DNA of 64,000 nucleotides from Ananas comosus (Eukaryota > Streptophyta > Magnoliopsida > Poales > Bromeliaceae). A model generated the notes under the pieces. The model had not been told where the DNA came from. It saw nothing but the letters and a program-made list of their open reading frames with translations, and did no database searches. This document shows, piece after piece, positions 43,100-54,500 of the stretch (its first letter is position 1; each line of letters opens with the position of its first letter). The stretch lies in NCBI RefSeq assembly GCF_001540865.1, contig NW_017893441.1:1-64000 (forward strand), read 5' to 3'. Made by a program: the position numbers and the translations under genes.

Positions 43100-43436
43100 G
43101 ATATAATGGTATCAGAGCGGAGTGGAAAGCAAAAGTCTAGGAATGACCTGGCAACCATAGGTTTGGAGACCCTAAGGACTTAGGAAATCGCTTAACGTGG
43201 ACTTGGCTTATGCGAAGGCGAATGATTGGGTTAACTAAAACACTTCTCTAGAAGGAAGTAGAGATAGATTAGAAGGCTTAATTGTTGTCTACTTAAGGGA
43301 CTTTGTGGGGCGGTCGACCACATAACACCGAAAGTGGAAATAATTAGGCTTGTGCTTTCGCTTAATTGGGTAGTTATTCGGAACGTGTAAGAGTCACGTG
43401 CTTCGAGTACTGACGTGTGTGTGCATTGTGTTTTAG
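41293..43436 (+). promoter_or_regulatory. Predicted leader intron of G
   Basis: Donor CTAAG/GTGAGT immediately follows a GAA-rich leader. The acceptor side has branch motif TACTGAC (43408-43414), a TG/T-rich tract and TTTTAG ending at 43436, with the gag ATG at 43443. The predicted 2144-bp intron contains most of R-U5 and the PBS. Signals are strong; splicing is inferred. Confidence 0.5.
43107..43120 (+). other. Primer-binding site of G
   Basis: TGGTATCAGAGCGG, initiator-Met type, 7 nt after the LTR end GTGACA. Confidence 0.92.
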
Positions 43437-43442
43437 GATGCG

Positions 43443-44996
43443 ATGGCACCACCAAGGAGAGTTACGAGGTCCACACCGGTGGAGTCTCGGGAGGAGCCCG
43501 GGCAGTCGGGGTCGGACGAAGTACGCGAGTTGCGAGCCCAGGTAGCGGCTTTGGCCGGGGCTATGCGACAACAAGGGGAGCAGATTGGACAGCTCCACGA
43601 GATGATGGCGCAACAGGCGGCGGCGGCGTCAGTACCGAGGGATCCACCCCCACCGGCTGCCTCTGTAGCACCATCCCTGCGGTGGCGGCGGCGCCAGTGA
43701 CAGCTGTTCCTCCGGCGGCATCGGGTTCATCGGTTCCTATTTCCGATGTGCTTGAGGCCGAGCAGGAGCGTACGTTGGCGGCGCTGACGGCATTTAAGCG
43801 GTTCAACCCTCCGACCTTCAACGGCGATGTGAAGGATCCGTGGGTGATGGAGAATTGGTTGGCCGCGATGGAGGCGTTGTTCGAGGATATCTATACCCTC
43901 GAGAAGGATAAAGTTCACCTGGCGGCTCACTGCTTGGATGGGTCAGCTCGGTTGTGGTGGAATCAAACGAAGAAGAATCGTTCGCTAGGGCACACTCCCC
44001 TCACTTGGGAGGCGTTACGGGAGCTGCTGCTTATGGAGTATTTCCCTGAGAGTGACAAAAGAAAAATCAAGGAGGATTTTCGAAAACTAAGGCAAGGAAG
44101 CCGAACGGTGCTGGAATACGAAAGGGAATTCACGCACATGGTTAACTGCGTGCCGGACTTGGTTCACGGCGATAGGGACCGAGCGGAGGTGTTTGAGCGC
44201 GGGTTGTGACCCGAAATTTTCAAGGTCATTCATGCGTTTCGCTTGAAGACCTATGAGGAGGTTCTTGACCGCGTGCTTTGGGTGGAGCGCGGAAATGCCA
44301 TTGCGCGGGACGAACGCGAGGCGTTAGAAAAGGATAAGGAAAGGGAGAAGACTAAGAAGCGACCGGCTGGTGGATAGGCGGGTTAGTCGAGTTCTAAGCG
44401 ACCCCCACGACCTCAGCGATCGCAGTGGCTCGGAGGTAGGAGTCAGACACAGGGCCAGATTACCTACCCGTACGTAATATGCGGCGGAGAGCATAGGGCC
44501 ACCCATTGCCCGCAGCGGGAGGGGCGGTGTTACCGATGCGGCCAACCGGGACACATGAGCCGAGAGTGCCCGGGCGGCGCATCCCCAGCTCCGTCATCAG
44601 CTTCAGTTCAGTACACTCAGCGACAGCTGGCGGGACTGCCACCTGCGACATCTGCTGGACGATCGTCGGCACCTCATCAGCCGGAGGCCTCTCGAGCACC
44701 TAGTGGGCGGGTATTTGCCACTCAGGTAGAGGAGCCACCAATCATCGTTCCCGACAACGTCGTGGCAGGTATTATTCTGATTAAAGGCACTAGGGCTAGA
44801 GCCATATTTGACACGGGTGCATCTCATTCATTCATATTAGCATCGTTTGCACAAGCTCATAATATAGAGATCACTCATAATGAGGAGTATTGGTCGGTGA
44901 ACACACCCGGGCACTCGATCGACGTTTACGATGAGTGCTTGGATTGTCCAGTGCAAATAGGCGATTGGATTATGCCGATCGACCTTCTAGTGTTAA
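43443..44996 (+). pseudogene. gag and protease of G
   Basis: Start ATG 43443 (MAPPRRVTRSTPVES), seven bases after the predicted acceptor. A coil with MRQQGEQIGQLHEMM is followed by a frameshift near 43690. The capsid-like domain (ALTAFKRFNPPTFNGD, WLAAMEALFEDI, LLMEYFPESDKRKIKEDFRKL) then runs to TGA at 44207, an Arg codon in relatives. Two further TAGs near 44376-44388 precede the knuckle CYRCGQPGHMSREC and protease (DTGASHSF near 44810). A small deletion near 44990, where relatives have DQMWGF, shifts the frame into pol. Confidence 0.9.
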
Positions 44997-47900
44997 ATGT
45001 GGGGATTCGAGGTAATCTTGGGGATCAACTGGCTCTCCAAGTATTATGCGGTTATAGATTGTGAAAGGAGGGTGATCACGTTCCGTGAACCCAACCAAGA
45101 GGAGTTTGTCTATCGAGCGTGCAAGGGCAAACGCTTTGCAGCCACTATATCGACGGTGAGGGCAAAAAGGATGATCAAAGGCGGCTGTAAGGCCTACTTG
45201 GCGACCATCGTAGACTCTCGGAAGGAATACCCGGAACTGAAGAGTATTAGAGTTGTGCGGGAGTATCCGGATGTATTCCCAACGGAGTTACCGGGATTGC
45301 CCCCAGATCGGGAAGTCGAGTTCGTCATTGACTTGATTCCCGAGGCGGCGCCGATTTCGAAGGCTCCATATAGAATGGCACCTGTGGAGTTGAAGGAATT
45401 GAAAGCTCAATTACAAGATTTGCTCGATAAGGGCTTCGTGCGGCCGAGCGTGTCCCCGTGGGGAGCTCCGGTGCTATTTGTAAAGAAGAAAGACGGCACA
45501 CTTCGACTCTGCGTCGATTATTGCGAGTTAAATAGAGTGACGATCAAGAATAAATACCCCTTGCCGAGAATTGATGACCTATTCGACCAGTTGCAGGGGT
45601 CAAAGGTATATTCAAAGATTGATCTGCAGTCGGGGTATCATCAATTGAAGATACGTCCCAAAGATGTGCACAAGACGGCATACCGTACGCGGTATGGCCA
45701 TTACGAGTTTACGGTCATGCCATTCGGGCTTACTAATGCACCGGCGGCATTTATGGACTTAATGAATCGGATCTTCCGTCCGCTATTGGACCAATGCGTC
45801 GTGGTTTTCATTGATGACGTATTGGTATATTCTCGGACTGAGGAAGAACACGAGGAGCATCTAAGACTCGTGTTGGAGATACTCCGGAAGGAAAAGCTTT
45901 ACGCAAAACTAAAGAAATGCGAGTTTTGGCTTTCGGAGGTCGCCTTCTTGGGCCACGTTGTATCCGGAGATGGCATCTCGGTGGACCCAAAGAAAGTTGA
46001 GGCGATTAAAGATTGGCCCCGCCCGACAAGTGTAGCAGAAATTCGTAGTTTCCTTGGACTTGCGGGCTATTACCGGCGGTTCGTTGAAGGGTTTGCTAAG
46101 ATAACAACTCCACTGACGCGTCTCACGCACAAAGGGGTGAAGTTTGTGTGGAGCCCCGAGTGTGAGCGGAGCTTTGAGGAGCTAAAGACTAGACTGACGT
46201 CTACTCCGGTGCTCGCTTTGCCGACGCCGGGAGAAAACTATGTCGTATACAGTGATGCCTCATACGTGGGACTCGGGTGTGTCTTGATGCAAAACGGCCG
46301 AGTCATAGCTTATGCTTCGCGCCAGTTGAAGAGTTATGAAAAGAACTACCCAACTCACGATCTTGAGTTGGCGGCGGTTGTTTTCGCGCTAAAACTGTGG
46401 AGGCATTACCTGTATGGGGAACATTGTGAGATCTACGCCGATCATAAGAGTCTCAAATATTTGTTCACCCAAAGGGAGCTGAACTTGCGACAGCGGCGGT
46501 GGTTAGAGTTGCTTAAAGATTATGACGTCACGATTCTCTACCACCCCGGAAAAGCGAACGTTGTGGGTAGAAAGTCGGCAGAAAATTTGGCGGCGGAGAT
46601 TACGCCTCAACCGACATTGCAGAAGGAAATGCAACAGTTGGAACTAGAAGTTGTGGCGCCGGAAGTGCCGGCAACTCTTGCCACCATAGTTGTGCAACCA
46701 ACCTTGTTGGGGAAAATTAAAGAATTACAAGCATCGGATGAGTTTCTCCAAAGGGTGCGGGGCAAAGTTGAGAGCGGTAATGCCGATGATTTCGGCATTG
46801 GAACCGATGGCACACTACGATATCGAGATCGTTGGTGCGTGCCCAAGGACGACGATCTTCGGAGGGCGATTATGCAAGAAGCGCATCAATCTCCCTATAG
46901 CATCCACCCGGGCGGCACCAAAATGTATCAAGATTTGAAATTGTATTATTGGTGGCCGGGCATGAAGAGAGATATAGGGAAGTACGTGGCGCAGTGCCTC
47001 ACGTGCCAACAAGTTAAGGCGGAACGTCGATTTCCGGCAGGAAAGTTACAGAATCTACCAATACCCATGTGAAAATGGTAAAATATCGCAATGGATTTTG
47101 TGATGGGCTTGCCTAGATCACAAGGTGGACACGACGCGATTTGGGTAGTTGTGGACCGGTTGACTAAATCAGCACACTTTTTGCCGATCCACACTACCTG
47201 GTCGGGAGACAAATTGGCTCAAGTCTACGTTGACGAGGTGGTGAGGCTTCACGGGGTTCCGGTATCTATTGTATCGTATCGGGACCCTAGGTTCACATCT
47301 CATTTTTGGAAGAGCTTGCAAGATGCATTGGGCACACGGCTCGATTTTAGCACGGCATTCCATCCTCAAAGTGACGGTCAATCAGAGAGGACAATTCAAA
47401 TACTCGAGGACATGCTTCGAGCGTGTGTGCTTGATTATAAGGGCGGATGGCATGATCACTTACCGATGGCGGAATTCGCATACAACAATAGCTACCAAGA
47501 AAGCATTGCGATGGCGCCATTCGAGGCCCTTTACGGGAGGAAGTGTCGCTCGCCAATACACTGGAGCGACGTGGGCGATAAAGTGATTCTTGGCCCCGAC
47601 GTGGTGCGAGAGGTGGAGGAGAAAGTCCGCCTTGCCCGACAAAGGTTGGTGACGGCGCAGTCACGGCACAAAAGTTATGCCGACAAGCGGCGAAAAGACA
47701 TTGAGTTCGCGGTAGGAGACCGCGTATTTCTAAAGGTATCGCCGATGCGAGGAGTTAAGCGGTTCGGTGTTCGCGGGAAACTAAGTCCCCGCTATATCGG
47801 ACCCTTCGAGATTTTGGATCGAGTTGGTGCGGTGGCCTACAAGTTGGCATTACCACCGAGACTCGCGGGAGTACATGATGTATTCCATGTATCCCAACTC

Positions 47901-48140
47901 CGCAAATATGTGTACGACCCGGATCATATTCTCTCGTATGTACCGATAGAACTTCAAGAGGATATGACTTATGAGGAATTCCCGGCGTATATTGTCGACT
48001 GGGAGGTGCAAAAGCTTCGGAACCACGAAATCCCGTATGTTAAAGTTCATTGGTGCGAACACGATGACCGGGAAGAAACGTGGGAGCTCGAAAGCGAAAT
48101 GAGGGAGCGTTATCCTCACCTCTTCGAGGATCCAAAGTGA
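44997..48140 (+). pseudogene. Reverse transcriptase, RNase H and integrase of G
   Basis: A single frame carries the end of protease, RT ([18 protein letters not shown], catalytic [11 protein letters not shown] near codon 272, [15 protein letters not shown]), RNase H ([12 protein letters not shown] near codon 415; [10 protein letters not shown]) and integrase (finger [10 protein letters not shown]; core MDFVMGLP; HPQSDGQSERTIQ; FIGPFEILDRVG-like GPY/F module; tail WELESEMRERYPHLF). Stops lie at 47070 (TGA, Trp in relatives) and 47079 (TAA). The 'VDYRELN' motif reads VDYCELN. Five residues between NVV and RKSAEN are deleted in frame. The second catalytic Asp of integrase (SDRD) is Tyr (TAT 47277-47279). 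It is defective in at least four ways. Confidence 0.93.
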
Positions 48141-48167
48141 GGTAAGAAATTTAAGTTCCAATCTTAG

Positions 48168-48205
48168 TAGTTTCGCGGACGAAACTAAATTTTAGGGGTG
48201 GAGAA
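48168..48205 (+). other. Stem-loop and polypurine tract of G
   Basis: TAGTTTCG / CGGA / CGAAACTA forms a perfect 8-bp stem (48168-48187), followed by a T-rich spacer and AGGGGTGGAGAA (48194-48205) directly before the 3' LTR. Confidence 0.8.
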
Positions 48206-50606
48206 TGTAACATACCACATCCCTCGTAAATCGTGCCGAGTTCCGTCAAAACGAGCGGAACGCGGAATTGAACCAGTTAGAATGGACCCTAAGTGCATTA
48301 GAGTTCATAAACGGAGCAAAAAGGGACCCGGAGAGCAGATCTAAAAATCTGGCTAAGTCCCAGATTTTGAGCTCTCGGGGACCGGTCCTTGGTCGGAGAG
48401 ACCGGTCCCCGTGCGCGTAGCCTGCTAGGAAATCCTGAGGCATCCGGTCCCTGGTGGTGAGACCGGTCCTTGGCGGGCAGACCGATCCCTCTCTGCGCAA
48501 CAGCTGAAAAACTCGAAAATTTGGCTAAGTCCTGGAAAACCCCGGTTCGGGAACCAGTCCCTGGTCGGGGAGACCGGTCCCCGAAGGCGAAAAACACCCA
48601 GTCTGAGCAGATCAAGGGGAAACAAGTTGGGGGGCTTAGATGCAAATGTCACAACACTATAAGTGGACACCCCTCTCTCCCCCACAGCCATTTTCACCTT
48701 TCTCTCCCATTTCCTCTCTTTCTCTCTCTAGAACTCTTGCTCTAGGGCTTGGAGAAGAAGAAGAAAAAGCAAGGGAAGGTGAATTTGGAGGCCTTGGTGG
48801 GTTCTACAAGCTCTCCTATAAGAAGGACTTGGAGGAGCTTGGGCTAAGGTGAGTTTTTGGTAGAAATGAGCCTAGGGCTTGGTTTTAATCCCTATGTTTT
48901 GGAGCTTTGGGTTGTTTTTGGCCATGGGAGCCTTCTATATGCTTTGAACTCCATGGAACCCATGAGAGCTCAAGTGCTCTCATGGTGGTTGGGTAGGGTT
49001 TGCCAGAGAAGCCCTAGGGTTGGTTCTAAGGGTCTAGAAACCTTGCTAGGATGCTTCTTAGATGATCCTAAGCTATTGTTTGCTTAAGGTTGGGATCGAT
49101 TCATGGGGAAACCCTAAATGGCAATATTAGGGCTTGAAAATTGGGGCTTTTGCCCTAGGGTCCTACGGGGGCAAATTGGCCCCGTGGAAACCTAATTGGG
49201 GGTGCCATAAACCCGTTGGACACCTTCATTTAATGTTGCAAAAATGTTAGAGTATAGTTCATGTACAAAGGGGGCCTAATATGGCAATATTTTGATTATA
49301 GGGCGCGGAATCGGCTTTCGTAAAATGCGGGGGCCTTCGTATTCTACACCCACACGACCAATAGAGGTGGGGGGTGCATGCCGGAATCGTTGGATTCCCT
49401 TCTATGTCTGTTTTATCAATTCTTGAGCATATCCACATATACCCATTCATGCATAGTAGGGTAGATACATATGGAACTTGGTTTGCTTTCATTTATATGT
49501 TTCTAACGTAGTTGAACATAGAGGATGATAGGACCAAAATGGACATGTGTGATTGGACCCTCAAGTTGTGTGAATGTGAGATTGGACTTGGACAATAGAA
49601 AACGAGGGTGACATTGACATAGAAACAAGATTTGCATTGAGAGTTGAACCGTTAAACACTGTTTAACCAATTGTGACATCGTCAATGGTAAAGCCTTGAG
49701 AGTGGCAATAATGAATAGGTAGAGACCTATCGTGACATTGGCATTATGACTAGTGGCTATGGATCCTCAAGTTGAGGATTAGATCGATACTCACATTTCG
49801 TCTTGGCTTGAGGGAGGTCGCTCCCCCTCGAGCGGTGCGCTCCGGAGTTGGTCACCCCTGGGCGTGGTAAAGTCCCACCAGTTGACGGTCCCTAGGGAGG
49901 TTCGAGTCCCCCGTATAAGGATTGGTTTGATAGGGTATAACATATGAGGTAACCAGCAAGATTGGTAATAGCCAAAACTTGAATTGATGATGAGCATGAA
50001 GCTATCCATTACGCAACGTATATAATGTATCACACTGACTTCTTCTGCAGGCATAATAATATAATCATTAGTACTGTTTTCCTTTCACTGAAAACTTATG
50101 CCTGATAGACCACGTGGTAAGCGCGAGGTCGATCGAACCCACTGAAACTTTTTTAGTTTCTCCCCACTAACCGATAACAGTCCTAACACGAGCGCGCCGA
50201 GACCGAGGCAAGGGTTTAGCGCCGTAAGTAGCGGCCACCGGAGTTGCCATTTACAATTTGTAGTCATTTCCCTTTGGTGTATCAATGTATCCTTAAGTTT
50301 TCGATTGAACTTATAGATGAAAGTTGAAAACACATGTAATTTGTATGACTAAATTTAAAATGAGTTGAATGGAATGTAAATAGCTTGTTTAACCTTAATG
50401 GTTTAAATAAATAAATATCATTACTCGTATCTTAGCTAAGCTTTCGCTCCGTTGCCTTGCCCTCGCGAGCTCGTATTAAATATGTAAAACTCTTTGTTGA
50501 CTGCATTATTAATACTTGTTGGATCTCGCGGACAGGGAGGCCTGTCCGTTTCGGCTCGTCGTTGCGTGACCCGAACTCCGACCAAAATTGCGGGGATGGC
50601 GTGACA
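48206..50606 (+). repeat. 3' LTR of element G
   Basis: 2401 bp. Nearly identical to the 5' LTR up to about 49910, including array, leader and conserved block. After that many one-base deletions and changes appear, though the terminal GGCGTGACA is recognisable at 50606. The array is at about 48378-48580 and the donor at about 48849. Confidence 0.9.
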
Positions 50607-51553
50607 TACTACGTGTCGGGTAGACAAGTTAAGCTCAAGTTTATGCTCGACGAGGTTGTGAACTTCGATAGGGTGTCAGTTCGATCGTATCGATCGATAC
50701 CCTGTCAATTCACATCCACTTTGGAAGGTTTGCAAGTACGCGCAGGCAGACGACTCGATTTAGCACAACGGTATCATTCCTCAAAAGTGATGACATCGAG
50801 CGAACGATACAAATCCTTAGAGATTTACTTCGAGCGTGTGTGCTAGATTATAAAGGAGGATGGCATGATTTCTTGCCTATGGCGGAGTTCGCCTACAATA
50901 ATAGCTACCAAGAAAGTATAGCGATGGCGCCTTTTGAGGCACTATATGGACGTAAGTGTCGTTCTCCTATCCATTGGAGTGACGTGGGCGAGAGAACGGC
51001 TCTTGGCCCGGATGTAGTGCGGGAGGCGGAAGAGAAGGTTCGCCTTGCCCGTCAACGGTTAGCGACGGCGCAATCTCGGCAAAAGAGTTATGCCGACAAG
51101 CGAAGAAATGATTTAGAGTTCGCGGTTGGAGACCGTGTATTTTTAAGAGTGTCGCCAATGCGAGGAGTCAAACGATTCGGGGTCCGTGGGAAGCTAAGTT
51201 CCCGTTATGTCGGACCGTTTGAGGTATTAGAGCGTGTGGGTGCGGTGGCGTACATGCTCGCGTTACCACCGAGACTCGCGGGAGTTCACAATGTTTTCCA
51301 TGTGTCCAATCTCCGAAAGTATATTCGCAATTCGACACATGTATTGGAGTATGAGCCCGTAGAGTTACGTGAGGATATGTCCTATGAGGAGAACCCTGTG
51401 TGCATCCTCGATAGAGAAATGAAGAAGTTGCGAAGTCGCAAGATTCCATATGTGAAGGTTTAGTGGAGCAACCACGCGGCGTGAGAAGCCACTTGGGAGC
51501 TCGAAGAGTCAATGCGGAGAGAGTATCCGTATCTATTCGAATCGACGAGTTAA
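50607..51553 (+). pseudogene. C-terminal integrase and chromodomain-like tail of E
   Basis: Integrase resumes with the TACTA duplication. The first ~220 bp are so rich in indels that the catalytic SDRD and SER motifs cannot be read in frame. From 50840 the frame is clean: MAEFAYNNSYQESIAMAPFE, KSYADKRRNDLEFAVGD, GPFEVLERVGAVAYML, then the tail IPYVKV. TAG (51461) and TGA (near 51482) break the tail before WELEESMRREYPYLFE; the natural stop is TAA 51551-51553. Confidence 0.88.
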
Positions 51554-51562
51554 GGTATGCGT

Positions 51563-51598
51563 AATTTTGCGGACGAAATTATTTTTAGGGGTGGAGAA
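51563..51598 (+). other. Stem-loop and polypurine tract of E
   Basis: AATTTTG / CGGA-type loop / CGAAATT pairs over seven positions with one T-G wobble (51563-51580). A T run and AGGGGTGGAGAA (51587-51598) follow, abutting the LTR start TGTAATATACC. Confidence 0.8.
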
Positions 51599-54500
51599 TG
51601 TAATATACCGAAAATTCGAAAAATGAATATCGAACTTTAGTCAAATTGACCAAAGTACGAGGATGGTACACTTCGAAAAGTCCGAAGGTATTAAAATGAT
51701 CAAAGGTGCGTTGTGGAAGGTTTTCGAGAGCTAAAGAATCAAATTCTGCAAAACTGCAGATTTTCAGCTCTCGGGGACCAGTCCCTAGTGGGAGAGACCG
51801 GTCCCCGAACGCGTATGAAATGAGACAGCCGAAGAATCGGCTAAGTCCTGAGAAACTAGCTCTCGGGAACCGGTCCCCGCCTGAGAGACCGCTCCCCGAG
51901 AGACCGGTCCCCAAAAGAGAGACCGGTTGCCCTCCGTGCAGCAGCTCTGGCTGTGCGGGGAGAGCCTTCAGGAACCGGACCCTGAAGGAGAGACCGGTCC
52001 CCGCCTGCGCGAACAGCCCAGTTCGGGCAGTGTATTAAAGTGAAAGTTGAGAGGTTTATTTGCATTTTGGCAACCCAATAGCTATGTATTGGGGTAAATG
52101 AGGGATTTCTCTTATTTTCACCCTCTCAACCCCTCTCATCTCTCTTTCTCTCTCTAGAAGACAAGAAGGAGAAGAAGAAGAGAAGGAAAAGGAAGGAAAA
52201 GAAGAAGAAGAAAGTGGAGAAGAAGGAGTGAAGAAACTCCTTCTCCCTCATCTCTAGCTTGGAAAGAGAAAGCTTACAAGGTAAGCTTTGAACCCTAATC
52301 ATGCTAAAACCCTAAAATAGGAGCTATGTGACATAGAAATGATTTTTATAGAGCATTTTGAGTCTTTGAAGCTTTTCTTTTGCTTCATTTGAGATCAAGA
52401 CCATGGGTTTAGTGTTGGAGGTGAAGCTTGAAGAAGAGCTTCATCCCCTCTCATGGTAGAATCCAAACTAGGTTTTGGAATGAGCTAGGAATGGTTTAGA
52501 TGAACTCTTTAGAGTATAATGAAGCTACTTTTGCGTCTCTTTGAGATCAAACCCTAGGTTTGATGATGCAATGGAGCTAAGGCACCTAAATTGGGGCTTT
52601 TGCTCATAGGGGTTTCTAAGTGCAATTGACCCTCTAGAACCTAATTGGGGGTATTTCCGACACGTTGGTGCGCTCGGAATAGCACTGTGAAAAGTGTATG
52701 CAAAGTTATGAGCAAAATGGCCTAATAGAGCTTCGTTTTGCCGCAGGTAAAGAACGAAAGGTCTAAAAATCCCAAAAAAAATCATCGGAGCACCTTTGAA
52801 AGCCTACGAGGTGGGTGGTGCTTCTCAAACTCATTGAACTTCTTTCTATGCCTAATGTGTCATTTATTTGAGCATGTGTATATATATTGTTGCATGCATT
52901 TTAGGGTAAAGTAATGATGAAAATATAATGACGCATGATTGTGAGTACAATTTGCATAATATGATGAATGAGAACTATGTTAACGTCAAAATACCCTATG
53001 TGTATGCATGAGAGAAAAGTGAGCACCCAAAGTGAGCAAAAGAACAGAGTGACACAATGACATAGATCGAGTGGCATTCGATAAAGTTAAAGTGAAATGA
53101 CACTAGAGATAGTGTGAGGTAAAGAACCAATGTATTGTAAAGAATGATGAAAATGACAATGTTTAAAGTTAAAGTAATGTGGGGAGTAAATAACGTGAAG
53201 TGCTAGAGGTAGCCAAAAGTAAAGAATGTAAAGAATATAATTGCTAGAGTTAGCAAAAGTAAAAGAAACGTAAAGAATGTGATTGCATGAGTTTGCAACA
53301 TAAAGTGATGTAAAGAACACTAGAGCTAGTGTAAAGTCAAGATTGAACTTATAANNNNNNNNNNNNNNNNNNNNNNNNNNNNNNNNNNNNNNNNNNNNNN
53401 NNNNNNNNNNNNNNNNNNNNNNNNNNNNNNNNNNNNNNNNNNNNNNNNNNNNNNNNNNNNNNNNNNNNNNNNNNNNNNNNNNNNNNNNNNNNNNNNNNNN
53501 NNNNNNNNNNNNNNNNNNNNNNNNNNNNNNNNNNNNNNNNNNNNNNNNNNNNNNNNNNNNNNNNNNNNNNNNNNNNNNNNNNNNNNNNNNNNNNNNNNNN
53601 NNNNNNNNNNNNNNNNNNNNNNNNNNNNNNNNNNNNNNNNNNNNNNNNNNNNNNNNNNNNNNNNNNNNNNNNNNNNNNNNNNNNNNNNNNNNNNNNNNNN
53701 NNNNNNNNNNNNNNNNNNNNNNNNNNNNNNNNNNNNNNNCCAAAAAAATCATCGGAGCACCTTTGAAAGCCTACGAGGTGGGTGGTGCTTCTCAAACTCA
53801 TTGAACTTCTCTCTATGCCTAATGCGTCATTCATTTGAGCATATATGTATATATTGTTGCATACATTTTAGGGTAAAGTGATGATGGAAATGTAATGATG
53901 CATGATTGTGAGTACATCTTGCATAATATGATGAGTGAGAACTATGTGAATATCAAAAACCCTATGTGTATGCAAGAGAGAAAAGTGAGCACCCAAAGTG
54001 GGCAAAAGAACAGAGTGACACAATGACATAGATCGAGTGGCATTCGATAAAGTTAAAGTGAAATGACACTAGAGATAGTGTGAGGTAAAGAACCAATGTA
54101 TTGTAAAGAATGATGAAAATGACAATGTTTAAAGTTAAAGTAATGTGGGGAGTAAATAACGTGAAGTGCTAGAGGTAGCCAAAAGTAAAGAATGTAAAGA
54201 ATATAATTGCTAGAGTTAGCAATAGTAATGAATGCTAAAGAACAATGATTGCTAGAGTAGCAACAAAAGTGATGAAAGAACGCTAGAGCTAGTGTAAAGT
54301 CAAGATTCAACTTATAAATCCTTTGAGTTAAGGATATGATCATACTTGCTATGAGTTCCGTGCTCGAAGGCGGTCGCTCCCCCTCGGGCGATGCGCTCCG
54401 GAGTTATGCATCACGGGTTGGAGTAAACCAGAAGGACGGTCCTAGCGGGTGAGTTCCTGCGATGATGGACTTAATGTGAAGCAAGTCAACGTGGCGATAC

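Larger units (their letters stand above)
40635..50606 (+). mobile_element. Complete gypsy element G (Tekay/Del type), TSD TACTA
   Basis: A 9972-bp element with 5' LTR (40635-43099), PBS (43107), gag, pol, polypurine tract (48194-48205) and 3' LTR (48206-50606), flanked by perfect TACTA (40630-40634 and 50607-50611). The integrase of E continues across it. The LTRs are very similar over the first ~1.7 kb, indicating recent insertion and the youngest visible layer here. The end of the 3' LTR lies in an error-rich stretch. Confidence 0.95.

Noticed and set aside
53087..53834. Frames of 160-220 codons spanning the N gap
   Set aside because: They are open only because Ns cannot encode stops.
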